From positions 16,714-80,713 of the forward strand of contig JBFFED010000002.1 in assembly GCA_041559015.1 (NCBI GenBank): a DNA stretch of 64,000 nt, written 5' to 3'. Both the position numbers and the translations under genes were made by a program. The notes beneath the pieces were generated by a model. That model did not search any database. It was not told the origin of the DNA and worked only from the letters and a program-made list of their open reading frames with translations. Within the stretch, counting starts at the first letter, position 1, and each line of letters opens with the position of its first letter. Origin of the DNA: COMBO-56-21 sp041559015 (GTDB lineage Archaea; Thermoplasmatota; Thermoplasmata; UBA10834). Of the stretch, positions 8,640-16,864 are shown in pieces.

Positions 8640-9125
8640 TCACTGTGCCAGTATCTCTGCTGCGAAGGCCTCAACCCTCTTCTGCCAGCCCTCCTGAAGC
8701 GGCCCCTTGAGGGTGTTGGGGTTGACCAATACATTCCCTTCGGCTACCTTCTTGAACCCTTTCGCCTGGAGCAGCTCGTTCATGACGGGCCTGACGCGCT
8801 CATACTTGGCGAACTCCTCCTCGGTTGGGGTCTTGCCGGTCTTCTTGTCAGGCGAAGGGGGCGCTTCAGTCGTAAGGATGGCGTATCTTGTTCCTGCCGG
8901 GAGCTGCAATTTCTTCAGGAACCGGCGCATGCTGCCGATGGGCTTGCCGAAGCGTCCAGGCGAGCTGAAGACGTACAGGTCCGCTGGCGCGACCTCCTTG
9001 GGCCGCGCGTCTCGGACATGATGGATGTTGACTGTGATTCCCTTGGCCGCCATGAGCTTCTTGAACTCCTCAGCGACCATGGCTCCGTTGCCGAACTTCG
9101 AGGCGTGGAAGTATTCGATATTCAT
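8640..9125 (-). CDS. Flavodoxin-like protein, paralogue of the gene at 5458
   Basis: A 161-residue paralogue of the protein at 5458-5937. It shares the N-terminal flavin loop (HASKFGNGAMVAEEF), the DLYVFSSPGRFGKPIGSMRR block and the C-terminal LKGPLQEGWQ. By eye about 60% of positions agree along the whole length. It differs by a short insertion before the LKGPL block (VNPNT). The two copies flank the membrane operon and regulator rather than sitting in tandem. Function is inferred only from the flavodoxin fold. Confidence 0.8.
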   Translation of the reverse strand: MNIEYFHASKFGNGAMVAEEFKKLMAAKGITVNIHHVRDARPKEVAPADLYVFSSPGRFGKPIGSMRRFLKKLQLPAGTRYAILTTEAPPSPDKKTGKTPTEEEFAKYERVRPVMNELLQAKGFKKVAEGNVLVNPNTLKGPLQEGWQKRVEAFAAEILAQ

Positions 9126-9280
9126 GGGAGCCAGAATCGCGTTCGTCTGATAAGGTCTTTATCCAAGAGACCCCGGCGAATCGGGTGAATCCGAATTCCC
9201 CATTGATCTCCCCGGGCTCTCCTCTCATCAGGCCTCCCCCTCGAGGTCCTGCCCTGGGCGGACTGCATTCGCGGATGGCT

Positions 9281-10078
9281 CTAGGTGCCACTCGATAGGG
9301 CCTTGAGGATTGAGCTTACCGCATAGTCCAAGTATTCCGTCGGTCCGCCCTCGAAGTACTTGGGCCTATGAGTTATCTCGAAGTTCACGGGCTTGGTGTA
9401 GCCACTCTGGTCGATCCACCGCATCACCCTTGGCCAATCGACAGTTCCCCAGTATGGAGGTTGGTGGTCGTCCACCTTCCCTTTGTTGTCGTGGAGATGC
9501 AGGACCTTGAGCCTGCTGCCGAACCCCATCAGTTCCCCCGAGTTATTGTTGAGGTTTGCGTGCCCTACGTCGAAGCAGAGACCCACGAACTCCGGAGGGA
9601 ATCTCTCGAAGTATCGCGCCAGCATCTTCTCATCCCCCGGGAAACAGTTCTCGACGGCGAGCACGACGCCCAGGTCCTTGCAGAGCGGCCTCACGCTCTC
9701 TAGGATTCGAATCGACCTCTCGAGGTCCGACGATTCCTTCGGAGGATGAACAACGACCGCATCGGCACCGATAGCAGAACAGAACTCCAGACGGTTCTCC
9801 AGCAGCCGGACATACTCCTTCCGCGCGCCCTGGTCGCTCGTGCCTATCTTGATGCCAGGAGCGTCGGACCCATGAACGTCCAGACACTTCAGGCCGGAAG
9901 ACTCGACGACCTGACGGAAGAGCGTCATGTCCTCCTCTGAGTAGGCGACGCCATTGTTCCAGTCATCGCACCAGTGGATGAACCTGAAGCCACGGCTCGC
10001 GAACAGCGGGAGCTTCGTCTCCCGGTCGAGCTGGTACGAGTAGTTGAACATATCCGTGGTTATGCTCATCGGCCGCAT
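9281..10078 (-). CDS. Sugar phosphate isomerase/epimerase family (AP endonuclease 2-like TIM barrel)
   Basis: 265 residues of the xylose-isomerase-like TIM barrel family. Typical metal-site segments are visible: VVHPPKE, LAVENCFPGD, GLCFDVGHANLN, VLHLHDNKG and a late VNFEITHRP. In order these supply the His/Glu/Asp/His ligands usual for the family. Members isomerise or epimerise sugars or keto-polyols, or act as endonucleases; the neighbours do not decide which. An alternative ATG nine bases inside (MSITTDMF) would remove three residues. Substrate unknown. Confidence 0.8.
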   Translation of the reverse strand: MRPMSITTDMFNYSYQLDRETKLPLFASRGFRFIHWCDDWNNGVAYSEEDMTLFRQVVESSGLKCLDVHGSDAPGIKIGTSDQGARKEYVRLLENRLEFCSAIGADAVVVHPPKESSDLERSIRILESVRPLCKDLGVVLAVENCFPGDEKMLARYFERFPPEFVGLCFDVGHANLNNNSGELMGFGSRLKVLHLHDNKGKVDDHQPPYWGTVDWPRVMRWIDQSGYTKPVNFEITHRPKYFEGGPTEYLDYAVSSILKALSSGT

Positions 10079-10111
10079 GTTCTCACTCGATAGCGCGTTC
10101 CGCCTCCTCTT

Positions 10112-11440
10112 CTACAACTCCTTCCTAGATGCGGTGCGTCTGAACACGGCCATGATGGCCATCAGGCCCGCCGCTGCACCGACGAGGGCGATCCCGGAGC
10201 CGAACTCAGGGATCACCACCGAGTTCGTGGCATACTTGAGGGCGGAGTTCGTCGAGTCGTAGTAGCTTATGTGGACGCATCCGATGGAGTCCACCGCAAT
10301 CGAGTTGTGCGGGCCGACCCACCCTGCGCTGTCTATCGTGTGGACCGCCCACGACCCTCCTGCGTTCGTGATGTACATGAGGTCTCCTGACGACTCGTTG
10401 GAGTAGCTTATGTGCACATTGTCATCCGCGTCCAAGGCGATGGAGGAGAACATGCCGACGTCGTTGGCAGGACCCAGGCCGTCGAGGGTGTAGTACTCCC
10501 ACGAGCCACCTGCGTTGGTGGCATACTTGAGATCTTCGACAAGGACGCTGTAGTAGCTTATGTGGACATATCCATTCGTGTCCACCGCAATCGAGGTGCC
10601 CTTGCCGACATCGCCGCCAGTGTCGAGAGTCAGTTTCGTCCATGAACCTCCTGCGTTCGTGGCGTACATCAGATCCTGGGCGATGGCGCTGTAGTAGCTT
10701 ATGTGGATGTTGTTGCCAGCATCCACAGCGATTGAAGTGTACTTGCCCCTGTCTACGCTAAACGATCCGTCCACTTGGCTCTGGACCACCCACGAGCCCC
10801 CGGAGTTGTTGGCGTAGTTCAGGCTCATCGTCGAGCCGTCATAGTAGCCTATGTGGACGTGGTCATTGGAGTCCACCGCGATGGAGGAGAACATCCCCAC
10901 TGTCCCCGCACTGTCTATCGTGTAGTTCTGCCACGTGCCACTGGCGTTCGTGGCGTAGTTGAGGTCGCCGGCCGTGGAGTTGAGATAGCTTATGTGGACG
11001 TTGTCATTGGAGTCCAGGGCGATCGATGCGTACGTGCCCACGGCCCCGTCGTCGTTCAGCGTCTGGTATCCCCACGCGCCCCCGGCGTATGTCGCATACA
11101 TCAAATACTGGTTACCGGAGGGTACTGGGTAGTTGCAGTAGGCTATATGCGGATAGTTCTCCGAGTCCACAGCTATAGAGGTGAACCAGCCAGAGTTCGC
11201 CGAGTTGTCCACTATCTCCGAGCCCCAGCCGGGGGGAGCCTCCGACGGCATCGCCCGTCTTGTGGACTCGTTGGAATTGAAGGCAAGGACACATAGCGCG
11301 ATGACCAGTACCGCGGCCAAGGCCACGGCGGCTACCGGGACCACGGTTGGGTGTCTCCTGCCTCTTGGTGTTGTTGCGTTCGTTGCGCGTGAACCGCTGC
11401 CAGGATGAAGGCTACGATCGATTGCATGTGGCGAAATCAA
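10112..11440 (-). CDS. Surface protein: seven-repeat beta-propeller with PEF-type C-terminal sorting signal
   Basis: 442 residues. A basic N-terminus is followed by one hydrophobic segment (about residues 32-52). Seven tandem repeats of about 50 residues follow, each with a SIA(V/L)D-x7-HI(S/A/G)Y core and most with a YATNAGG(S)W block. Seven copies suggest a seven-bladed propeller. The C-terminus is IPEF, then a hydrophobic helix, then FRR and a short basic tail, like the PEF-CTERM signals processed by archaeosortases. The TTG start at 11440 has GAGGAG six bases before it. The protein is probably exported and displayed on the cell surface; ligand unknown. Confidence 0.8.
   Translation of the reverse strand: MISPHAIDRSLHPGSGSRATNATTPRGRRHPTVVPVAAVALAAVLVIALCVLAFNSNESTRRAMPSEAPPGWGSEIVDNSANSGWFTSIAVDSENYPHIAYCNYPVPSGNQYLMYATYAGGAWGYQTLNDDGAVGTYASIALDSNDNVHISYLNSTAGDLNYATNASGTWQNYTIDSAGTVGMFSSIAVDSNDHVHIGYYDGSTMSLNYANNSGGSWVVQSQVDGSFSVDRGKYTSIAVDAGNNIHISYYSAIAQDLMYATNAGGSWTKLTLDTGGDVGKGTSIAVDTNGYVHISYYSVLVEDLKYATNAGGSWEYYTLDGLGPANDVGMFSSIALDADDNVHISYSNESSGDLMYITNAGGSWAVHTIDSAGWVGPHNSIAVDSIGCVHISYYDSTNSALKYATNSVVIPEFGSGIALVGAAAGLMAIMAVFRRTASRKEL
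10262..11000. repeat. DNA-level repeats encoding propeller blades
   Basis: A short motif reading TAGCTTATGTGGAC on the plus strand, or one or two changes from it, recurs at about 150-base spacing (near 10264, 10405, 10554, 10696, 10847 and 10986). It encodes the VHISYY part of each blade. Conservation at DNA level suggests recent duplication or gene conversion between blades. Confidence 0.7.
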
Positions 11441-11580
11441 AGGATTCTCCTCGCGTCAGATATGTTCTTCCTGGTTATTTCCTCTTCCCCGAAGGTGAAC
11501 CACGACCCGATTCGGCCGTTCCGAAGCTACTTGACGCCGGAAGACCATCCCCGTTGCCGGATCGAGTGCGTGGTGTCCAT

Positions 11581-12345
11581 ATGGATGAGGAGAAGCGCGA
11601 CAGGTTCGTCTCGCAGTGGCGTAAGTACTTCGGGGACGCCGAGTTGCCGATAGTAATGTTCTACACGGACGAATCGGCCCCGGTGGCGGTTTCCCGCCCC
11701 AGGTCCGGCCCGTGCGTCGTGGAGATGCTCTCTGTCGTCAGGAAGGGGAAGACACTGTGCCTCTCAGCGAAAGACCGCATGTGCGGGGGCGCGAAGAGGT
11801 ACCTTGGGTTCACGGGTCAGGCCCCCACGCGGGACTTCGAGTACTTCCTCTCTTACGGAATCCCGGGCAAGCTGGAGGGAGAGAGGTACAAGAAATCCCC
11901 CGAGCTCGTGCGGGAGACCCAGAGACACCTACAGCCGTTCAGGGCCCCGAGACCATTCATAGTCTTCAAGCGCTGGGACAAGCTGTCAGAATCGGACGCG
12001 CTCGAGGTCATCGTCTTCCTCGCGGACCTGGATACCGTGTCTGGCCTGTTCACGCTCGCGAACTTCGACGAGGCTGAGCCGAACGCGGTCATCTGCCCGT
12101 TCGGGTCCGGGTGCTCCTCGATAGTGTACCACCCGTACATGGAGCTGCAGTCCCCTCATCCGAGGTGCGTGTTGGGCCTGTTCGACATCTCAGCGAGACC
12201 CTATGTGGGCGCGGACAAGCTCTCGTTCGCGATACCGTTCCCCAAGTTCGAGAGGATGGTCGAGAACATGGATGAGAGCTTCCTCACGACCAGCTCCTGG
12301 GGATCACTCCGTCGCAGAATGAGCGGATGCGGGCGGATTGCCTAG
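11581..12345 (+). CDS. DUF169 family protein
   Basis: About 254 residues starting MDEEKRDRFVSQWRKYFGD. The block PVAVSRPRSGPC, then LCLSAKDRMCGGAKRYLGF, is the Cys/Gly-rich signature of DUF169. Further Cys residues occur in CPFGSGCSS. The frame is open back to 11347, but that part lies over the start of the divergent propeller gene and is not family-like, so I use the ATG at 11581. DUF169 proteins are widespread in anaerobes and have no settled function. It overlaps the window of the GNAT gene that follows, so the two may be co-transcribed. Confidence 0.8.
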   Translation: MDEEKRDRFVSQWRKYFGDAELPIVMFYTDESAPVAVSRPRSGPCVVEMLSVVRKGKTLCLSAKDRMCGGAKRYLGFTGQAPTRDFEYFLSYGIPGKLEGERYKKSPELVRETQRHLQPFRAPRPFIVFKRWDKLSESDALEVIVFLADLDTVSGLFTLANFDEAEPNAVICPFGSGCSSIVYHPYMELQSPHPRCVLGLFDISARPYVGADKLSFAIPFPKFERMVENMDESFLTTSSWGSLRRRMSGCGRIA

Positions 12346-12361
12346 GAAAGGAATACTAGTG

Positions 12362-12880
12362 ATGAAATCGGTGTCGGCGCCAATGTACGAAGTCAGACCC
12401 ATGACCAAGGACGACCTGGATGAATGTTCGTCCCTTTCGAAAGCAGTGAGAGTCGACTCCTGGAATTCAATTGAGAAGTCCTTCTATCCCGAGGACAAGT
12501 TCGAGGAGGAACTCCTTCTGTACTCGCCGGAATCCCTGTCCAAGTTCATCGGATCGCAAGAGCGGTTCGCGTATGTGGCGGCCGATGAGGGGGAGATATG
12601 CGGGTGCGTCATCGGAAAGGTCGACGCATCCGTCGGCATCGCTGACATCGGCTGGATATGCGTTTCATCCAGCAAACGGGGGAAAGGGATTGCGGGCAAG
12701 CTGGTCGAAGCTGTGTCTGCCAAAGCCGTCGAATCTGGGTGCCACAAGGCAATCGCATTCACGATGAGAGACCTGCCTGACGCGAACGCGATGTATCGGC
12801 GTTACGGCTTCGAGAAGGAAGGGGATTTCAGGAGGCACTGGATGAAGATCGACTTCGTCCAGTACGGAAAGCAGCTCTAA
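12362..12880 (+). CDS. GNAT-family N-acetyltransferase
   Basis: About 172 residues of the GNAT fold. The acetyl-CoA site is visible as ICVSSSKRGKGIAGKLVEAV (the Q/RxxGxG/A signature read as KRGKGIAG), followed by NAMYRRYGFEKEGDFRRHW, the usual last strand and helix. Start is ATG 12362, with AGGAAAGG nine bases before it; the frame is open from 12338. It follows DUF169 closely and is probably co-transcribed. The acceptor (protein N-terminus, amine or antibiotic) cannot be read from the sequence. Confidence 0.85.
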   Translation: MKSVSAPMYEVRPMTKDDLDECSSLSKAVRVDSWNSIEKSFYPEDKFEEELLLYSPESLSKFIGSQERFAYVAADEGEICGCVIGKVDASVGIADIGWICVSSSKRGKGIAGKLVEAVSAKAVESGCHKAIAFTMRDLPDANAMYRRYGFEKEGDFRRHWMKIDFVQYGKQL

Positions 12881-12893
12881 TCGGCCCTATTCT

Positions 12894-13235
12894 TCAACCC
12901 TGGGAAGGCCGTGGGATGACGCATATCACTCTCAGCAGTGAGCCGCTCGAGTTGAGGAACTGGTGCATCTCGTTGGGCTCGATGAAGATGGCGTCGCCCT
13001 GGACGATGTTCTCTTCGCGGTCCTTGAGCGCGACCTTGCCGCAACCTTCGACGACGAATACTTCATGCTCCCATTCGTGGGTGTGCCTCTCCGTGTGGCC
13101 ACCAGGAGAGATATCGATCAGGCGCATGTAGAAGTGCGGTGCGTCTAAGTCCTTCGCTATCAGCTGCTTGAAGTCAATGTCCTTCGTGCCGGTAGGCGTG
13201 ATTCCCTTGATGTCCTTGTGGTTGACCTTTTTCAT
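12894..13235 (-). CDS. Small cupin-domain protein
   Basis: 113 residues forming a single cupin barrel. Metal-binding motif 1 is HTERHTHEWEHEVFVVEG (GX5HXHX3-4EX6G pattern) and motif 2 is EPNEMHQFLN. Start ATG 13235 has GGAGATA upstream; the frame is open to 13268 but that adds unrelated residues. Small single-domain cupins bind Mn, Fe or Ni and act as isomerases, dioxygenases or sensors. It is convergent with the GNAT gene, 13 bp apart. Confidence 0.85.
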   Translation of the reverse strand: MKKVNHKDIKGITPTGTKDIDFKQLIAKDLDAPHFYMRLIDISPGGHTERHTHEWEHEVFVVEGCGKVALKDREENIVQGDAIFIEPNEMHQFLNSSGSLLRVICVIPRPSQG

Positions 13236-13547
13236 TGCGCTATCTCCGACGCGGGCATCGCCTTCCATTCCCTATGGATGTTGTGATGAAGTGACCCTTC
13301 TCCGATGTTGTGATTGCTGGATTTGAGGAGGCTAGAAGCCAAGATGTGCATGAGTATGGACCCGGGCGGACCTTGAACTCGCTCGAGCCCATCAAACATG
13401 GAATCAGTTCAATCAGAAAGAAAACACACCAAGGCGTCCGCAAACCTCTTCTCCTTCTTCATGTCATGTCCGCAACGATTGCATGGAACATGATATAGAC
13501 TGAACCAGTACCTTCCTCACGGGCAACAAATATGAGGTGCAACAGCA
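13236..13547. other. Intergenic region holding a tRNA-like repeat
   Basis: No coding sequence is apparent. It holds repeat copy A (13362-13446) and ends with the upstream region of the isochorismatase-family gene, where GATATAG near 13492-13498 could serve as a TATA-like element. Confidence 0.5.
13362..13446 (-). repeat. tRNA-Ala 3'-end-like repeat, copy A
   Basis: 85 bases that align without gaps to copy B at 14704-14788 with roughly three quarters identity by eye. The first 20-25 bases resemble the T-arm and acceptor 3' strand of the tRNA-Ala gene at 21051; the rest is a shared A-rich segment ending near GGCGTCCGCAAACC. Interpreted with copy B as a degraded attachment-site or duplication scar. 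Confidence 0.6.
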
Positions 13548-14066
13548 ATGAGCATACTCGATCCGAACATGAAACCTGCACTCCTAGTGGTAGATGTCCA
13601 GAACGCATGGCTCGACAATACTGCCGAACTGAAGGAATCGGTTGAGAAGCGTCTCAATGTCATTAATGGGGGAATCGGGTGGTTCAGGAAGAACAAGCAT
13701 CCAGTTATCGTGATCTACCACGAGGAGCCGGAGATTGGAGTGATGCCCGGGACCAACGCCTTCGAGTTCTCGCGGCTCGTGCAGATAGAAGAGCAGGATA
13801 TCAGGGTCACGAAGCGCTACTCCGACGCATTCAATAGGACCAACTTGGACTCAGTTCTCCGCAGCCTGGGCCGTGACACCGTGCTGATAGTGGGCCTGAG
13901 CGCGAGTGGCTGCGCGCTCGCCACCTACTTCGGTGCCAAGAACTATGACTACAACTCCTTCCTGGTGAAGGGTGGCGTGGCGTCTCACGACCAGGGGCAT
14001 GTGAGGTTCGCAGAGGAGATCTGTGAGACCATGGCGGTGGACGAGTTCGACAGAAGACTCAGATGA
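13548..14066 (+). CDS. Isochorismatase-family cysteine hydrolase
   Basis: 172 residues. The catalytic triad of the family is visible: Asp in LLVVDVQNAW, Lys in VTKRYSDAF and Cys in GLSASGCALATYFGA. The family hydrolyses nicotinamide, isochorismate, ureido acids or peroxyureidoacrylate; the substrate here is unclear. ATG start at 13548. It stands alone between two tRNA-like repeats (13.36 and 14.70 kb), so it may be cargo of a small accessory segment. Confidence 0.85.
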   Translation: MSILDPNMKPALLVVDVQNAWLDNTAELKESVEKRLNVINGGIGWFRKNKHPVIVIYHEEPEIGVMPGTNAFEFSRLVQIEEQDIRVTKRYSDAFNRTNLDSVLRSLGRDTVLIVGLSASGCALATYFGAKNYDYNSFLVKGGVASHDQGHVRFAEEICETMAVDEFDRRLR

Positions 14067-14219
14067 TCAACTCGAGTGACACGGGATCTGCACACAGCAG
14101 GTCGCGGAGTGATGAGCAGGGATTCGATTTTCAAGGGAGATGACTAGCCTTCGACTTTCTTGTGATTGCTGCAATGTATGCCATAGGTCACAGGAGATTG
14201 CGCATTCATTGAAAGGGTG

Positions 14220-14582
14220 TTACAGTTTCTTCCTGAAGACGCCCCAAGATACACCGTAAAGGTGCTTCTTGTCCTTCAGCGGAATGAATCCTGACCATTG
14301 AGCGATCATGCCTCTCTCAGCTGCCCTCCGCTTGAGAAATCCCGGAGTCACCTCATTGATGTGATCCAGTTTCTCTCTCAGCATTCCTTTTCCCTTTGGA
14401 GGAAATCCTTCTCCCGCTATGCAGCCGTCGCACCATCCCTCCAGCCAGAGGATCCTGTCTTTTCCCCTTATCTCAGCAAAGATCTCGCTTGGTACGGGAA
14501 TGTCCGGTACGAGTTCGGCTACAAGGGCCAGGATATCGTCGCGTGTGGGTCGATTAGAGTCTTCCATTTCACGTCTTGTCAT
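14220..14582 (-). CDS. Hypothetical 120-residue protein
   Basis: 120 residues, soluble and mostly helical. A segment has CDGC (WLEGWCDGCIAGEGFP) and the end is basic (WGVFRKKL). The start may be ATG 14582 or the internal ATG at MEDSNRP. I do not recognise the family. It lies inside the low-G+C interval between tRNA-like copies A and B. Coding status rests on the uninterrupted frame and plausible composition only. Confidence 0.5.
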   Translation of the reverse strand: MTRREMEDSNRPTRDDILALVAELVPDIPVPSEIFAEIRGKDRILWLEGWCDGCIAGEGFPPKGKGMLREKLDHINEVTPGFLKRRAAERGMIAQWSGFIPLKDKKHLYGVSWGVFRKKL

Positions 14583-15182
14583 GTTCAGTGACTATATCAA
14601 GATTGTCTGCTTGTTGAGCCGAGTTTTGACTTTGAACACTGGCCATCTTCAGTTTCGCGATTCAAGCACCGAGCCAGGCCTCTTCTCCAGTCTCGTCTGT
14701 GGACCGGGCGAGCATTGAACTCGCTCGAGCCAGACAATCATAAAACCGTCTCAATTAAAAAGAAAATGCACCGGGGCATCCCCAAACCCATTGATCTTCT
14801 CATCTTACCTGTCGAAGGAGGCTGCATTGAGCTGGACTTGAACTTGGACATCTGGCTCGGTTCCAATCAGGGGGGGTTTGGTACGCGTATACTAGCCTTT
14901 TCCTCGCCTTTCCTCGCGAAATCAGAGGTTCAATTTGCGCGACGTGCAAACTCGGTTAACCGGCTCATTTCTATCGTCGCAAATTGGCACCGAGGCAGAC
15001 CGTTTCTCGTGTTCGTCTTCCGGTCGGGGTGTTGGCCTCGAGTCGCATTTGAGTCGTCTGAGAATATGTCTGGTGGATCATCTGCACATGCACCGGTATG
15101 GGTCCGAGTATGATGTGGCGTCACTAGAATCCCGCGAAGATTGGGCAGCTTCGCGAATCGACCGCAACAAGCGTCTCATTGT
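14583..15182. other. 600-base intergenic stretch with tRNA-like repeat, no confident gene
   Basis: The only marked structure is repeat copy B near 14700-14788, plus about 85-100 bases before it (from about 14612) that resemble the 3' flank of tRNA-Ala at 20950-21050. An open frame at 14715-15113 begins inside the repeat and has no recognisable family features. Confidence 0.5.
14700..14788 (-). repeat. tRNA-Ala 3'-end-like repeat, copy B
   Basis: Bases 14700-14724 match the tRNA-Ala 3' end (21054-21078) at 23 of 25 positions in the same orientation: the acceptor 3' strand plus a complete T arm whose stem still pairs. Bases 14704-14788 also align ungapped to copy A. The 33 bases 14702-14734 match copy C near 44.76 kb at 32 positions. 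This pattern fits a direct-repeat scar left by integration at a tRNA 3' end. Confidence 0.7.
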
Positions 15183-16043
15183 TCAGATGTAGAGTCCGCC
15201 GTTGATGTCAACTACCTGCCCGGTGATATAGCCCGCCTCTGGAGACACTAGATACGTAACCGCAGATGCGATTTCTTCAGGTCTCCCCAGTCTGCCCATG
15301 GGTATCTGTGCCAGAATCTTCTGGATGATATTTGGCGGAACAGACTTCAACATATCGGTCCCGATGAATCCTGGGGCCACGGCATTTACGGTGACGCCTT
15401 TGTCCGCGAATTCCTTGGCAAGTGTCTGAGTCAATCCTATCATTCCTGCCTTTGAGGCTGCGTAGTTAGCCTGGCCACGATTGCCCATCCGACCAATCAC
15501 AGAAGATATGTTCACTATCCGGCCGTATTGCCGCTCAAGCATTCCATCAATGACAGCTTTGGTGCAATTGAAAGTTCCCGTGAGGTTGACGGAGATTACG
15601 TCGTCCCACATCTCTGAAGTCATCTTCACGAACGATTTGTCTTTGACTATTCCGGCGTTGTTTACCAGGATATCGATCTTGCCGAACTCAGCCACCGCCT
15701 TGTCCCGCATCTTGTTCACTTCGTCCATCTTTCCGACGTTGGCCTGGCATAAGATAGCACGTCTCCCCATCGACTCTATCTTTTCTCTGACTTCCTTTCC
15801 TTGTTCGACAGTATCCATGATGTCAATCATGTTGATCAGTTCGTCAAGATCATCCATTCTATCTGTCTTATTTATGAAGTCGATGACGTCCGCAGCCTGG
15901 TCCTTGCGGCTCTGATAGTTCACGGCGACATCTGCTCCTTCTCCTGCGAGCTTGATGGCAATCGCCTGACCGATGCCTCTCGAGCCGCCTGTGACCAGCG
16001 CAACCTTTCCGTCTAGAGCCCCTGTTCTCTTAATGCCTTTCAC
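15183..16043 (-). CDS. SDR-family reductase, PhaB/FabG-like, with an insertion
   Basis: About 286 residues, classical short-chain dehydrogenase. The nucleotide loop is VTGGSRGIGQAIA, followed by NNAG, a catalytic Ser in NISSVIG and a YAASK motif (Tyr, Lys). GTG 16043 is preferred, with GAGG eight bases upstream, over an ATG at 16082 that overlaps the upstream gene. Between the second strand and ILCQANV there is an extra acidic segment (about 25-30 residues, rich in Asp/Ile/Met) that standard FabG/PhaB lack. It is the last gene of the PHA operon. Acetoacetyl-CoA reduction to 3-hydroxybutyryl-CoA is inferred from context. Confidence 0.8.
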   Translation of the reverse strand: MKGIKRTGALDGKVALVTGGSRGIGQAIAIKLAGEGADVAVNYQSRKDQAADVIDFINKTDRMDDLDELINMIDIMDTVEQGKEVREKIESMGRRAILCQANVGKMDEVNKMRDKAVAEFGKIDILVNNAGIVKDKSFVKMTSEMWDDVISVNLTGTFNCTKAVIDGMLERQYGRIVNISSVIGRMGNRGQANYAASKAGMIGLTQTLAKEFADKGVTVNAVAPGFIGTDMLKSVPPNIIQKILAQIPMGRLGRPEEIASAVTYLVSPEAGYITGQVVDINGGLYI

Positions 16044-16062
16044 CCCTTGTCCTCGCGTGAGC

Positions 16063-16815
16063 CTAGACCACCAGTCCACCATCGACCAGCAATACGCACC
16101 CGTTCACGTACTTCGCCTCGTCCGACGCCAGATATAGGTTGGCATAGGCGACATCTATCGGATCGCCTAGCATGTTCAGAGGAGTCTTCTCCGCCATTCG
16201 GTCAAGGATCTTCTGAGGCACTGATGCAGTCATTGGGGTCTTTATGAATCCGGGAGCGATTGCATTGACTCTGATCCCCTTCCTTCCCAGTTCCTTGGAC
16301 AGAGTCTTGGTCATGCCAATCAAGCCGGCTTTGGCGGCCGAATAGTTGACCTGGCCGACATTGCCATAGACGCCTGAAACGGAGGACACATTGACAATCG
16401 AACCGCTTCCTCTCTGTAGCATGTGATCGGCGACTGCTTGAATGCAGTTGAACGCGCCCGTGAGGTCAACACGAATCACTTCGTCCCATTGCTCTTCTGT
16501 CATCTTCTGCAGCAGAGCGTCCCTGATTATGCCTGCGTTGTTGATCAGGATGTCAATCCTCCCAAATCTCTGGAGCGTCGCATCGACTGCTTTCCTCACT
16601 TCCTCTCTCTTGGTTATGTCTGCAGTAGCGCACAAGGTGTTCTTGATTTCCGTCTCCTTGGCGAATCCCATGTCACGATAGACCTTCTCTACATCTCCGG
16701 TGAAGATATCGAAGATGGCGACCTTCGCCCCCTCATTCAAGAAGAGTTTCGCTGTTTCCTTTCCGATTCCACTTCCGCCTCCAGTAATTACTGCAACCTT
16801 GTTCTCTAATCTCAT
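16063..16815 (-). CDS. SDR-family reductase, acetoacetyl-CoA reductase-like (PhaB/FabG)
   Basis: 250 residues, classical SDR. ITGGGSGIGKETA is the cofactor loop, NNAGIIRD the stabilising Asn motif, NVSSVSG the catalytic Ser, and YSAAK the Tyr/Lys pair. AIFDIFTG after the second strand carries Asp, which in this family often favours NAD(H). ATG 16815 has a strong GGAAGGAGG; the frame runs to 16848. It follows PhaC by about 50 bp and precedes a second SDR by 19 bp, so it probably supplies the 3-hydroxyacyl-CoA monomer. It could instead act in fatty-acid-like metabolism. Confidence 0.85.
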   Translation of the reverse strand: MRLENKVAVITGGGSGIGKETAKLFLNEGAKVAIFDIFTGDVEKVYRDMGFAKETEIKNTLCATADITKREEVRKAVDATLQRFGRIDILINNAGIIRDALLQKMTEEQWDEVIRVDLTGAFNCIQAVADHMLQRGSGSIVNVSSVSGVYGNVGQVNYSAAKAGLIGMTKTLSKELGRKGIRVNAIAPGFIKTPMTASVPQKILDRMAEKTPLNMLGDPIDVAYANLYLASDEAKYVNGCVLLVDGGLVV

Positions 16816-16864
16816 CTCGGGTTCCTCCTTCCCTCTGCTCTCATTCATCTCTTTCGTTCCCGTC

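Noticed and set aside
14715..15113. Open frame of 132 codons starting MNSLEP
   Set aside because: Its start lies in the tRNA-like repeat copy B and the residues show no family features; the same MNSLEP start appears at copy C because of the repeat, not because of a protein family.
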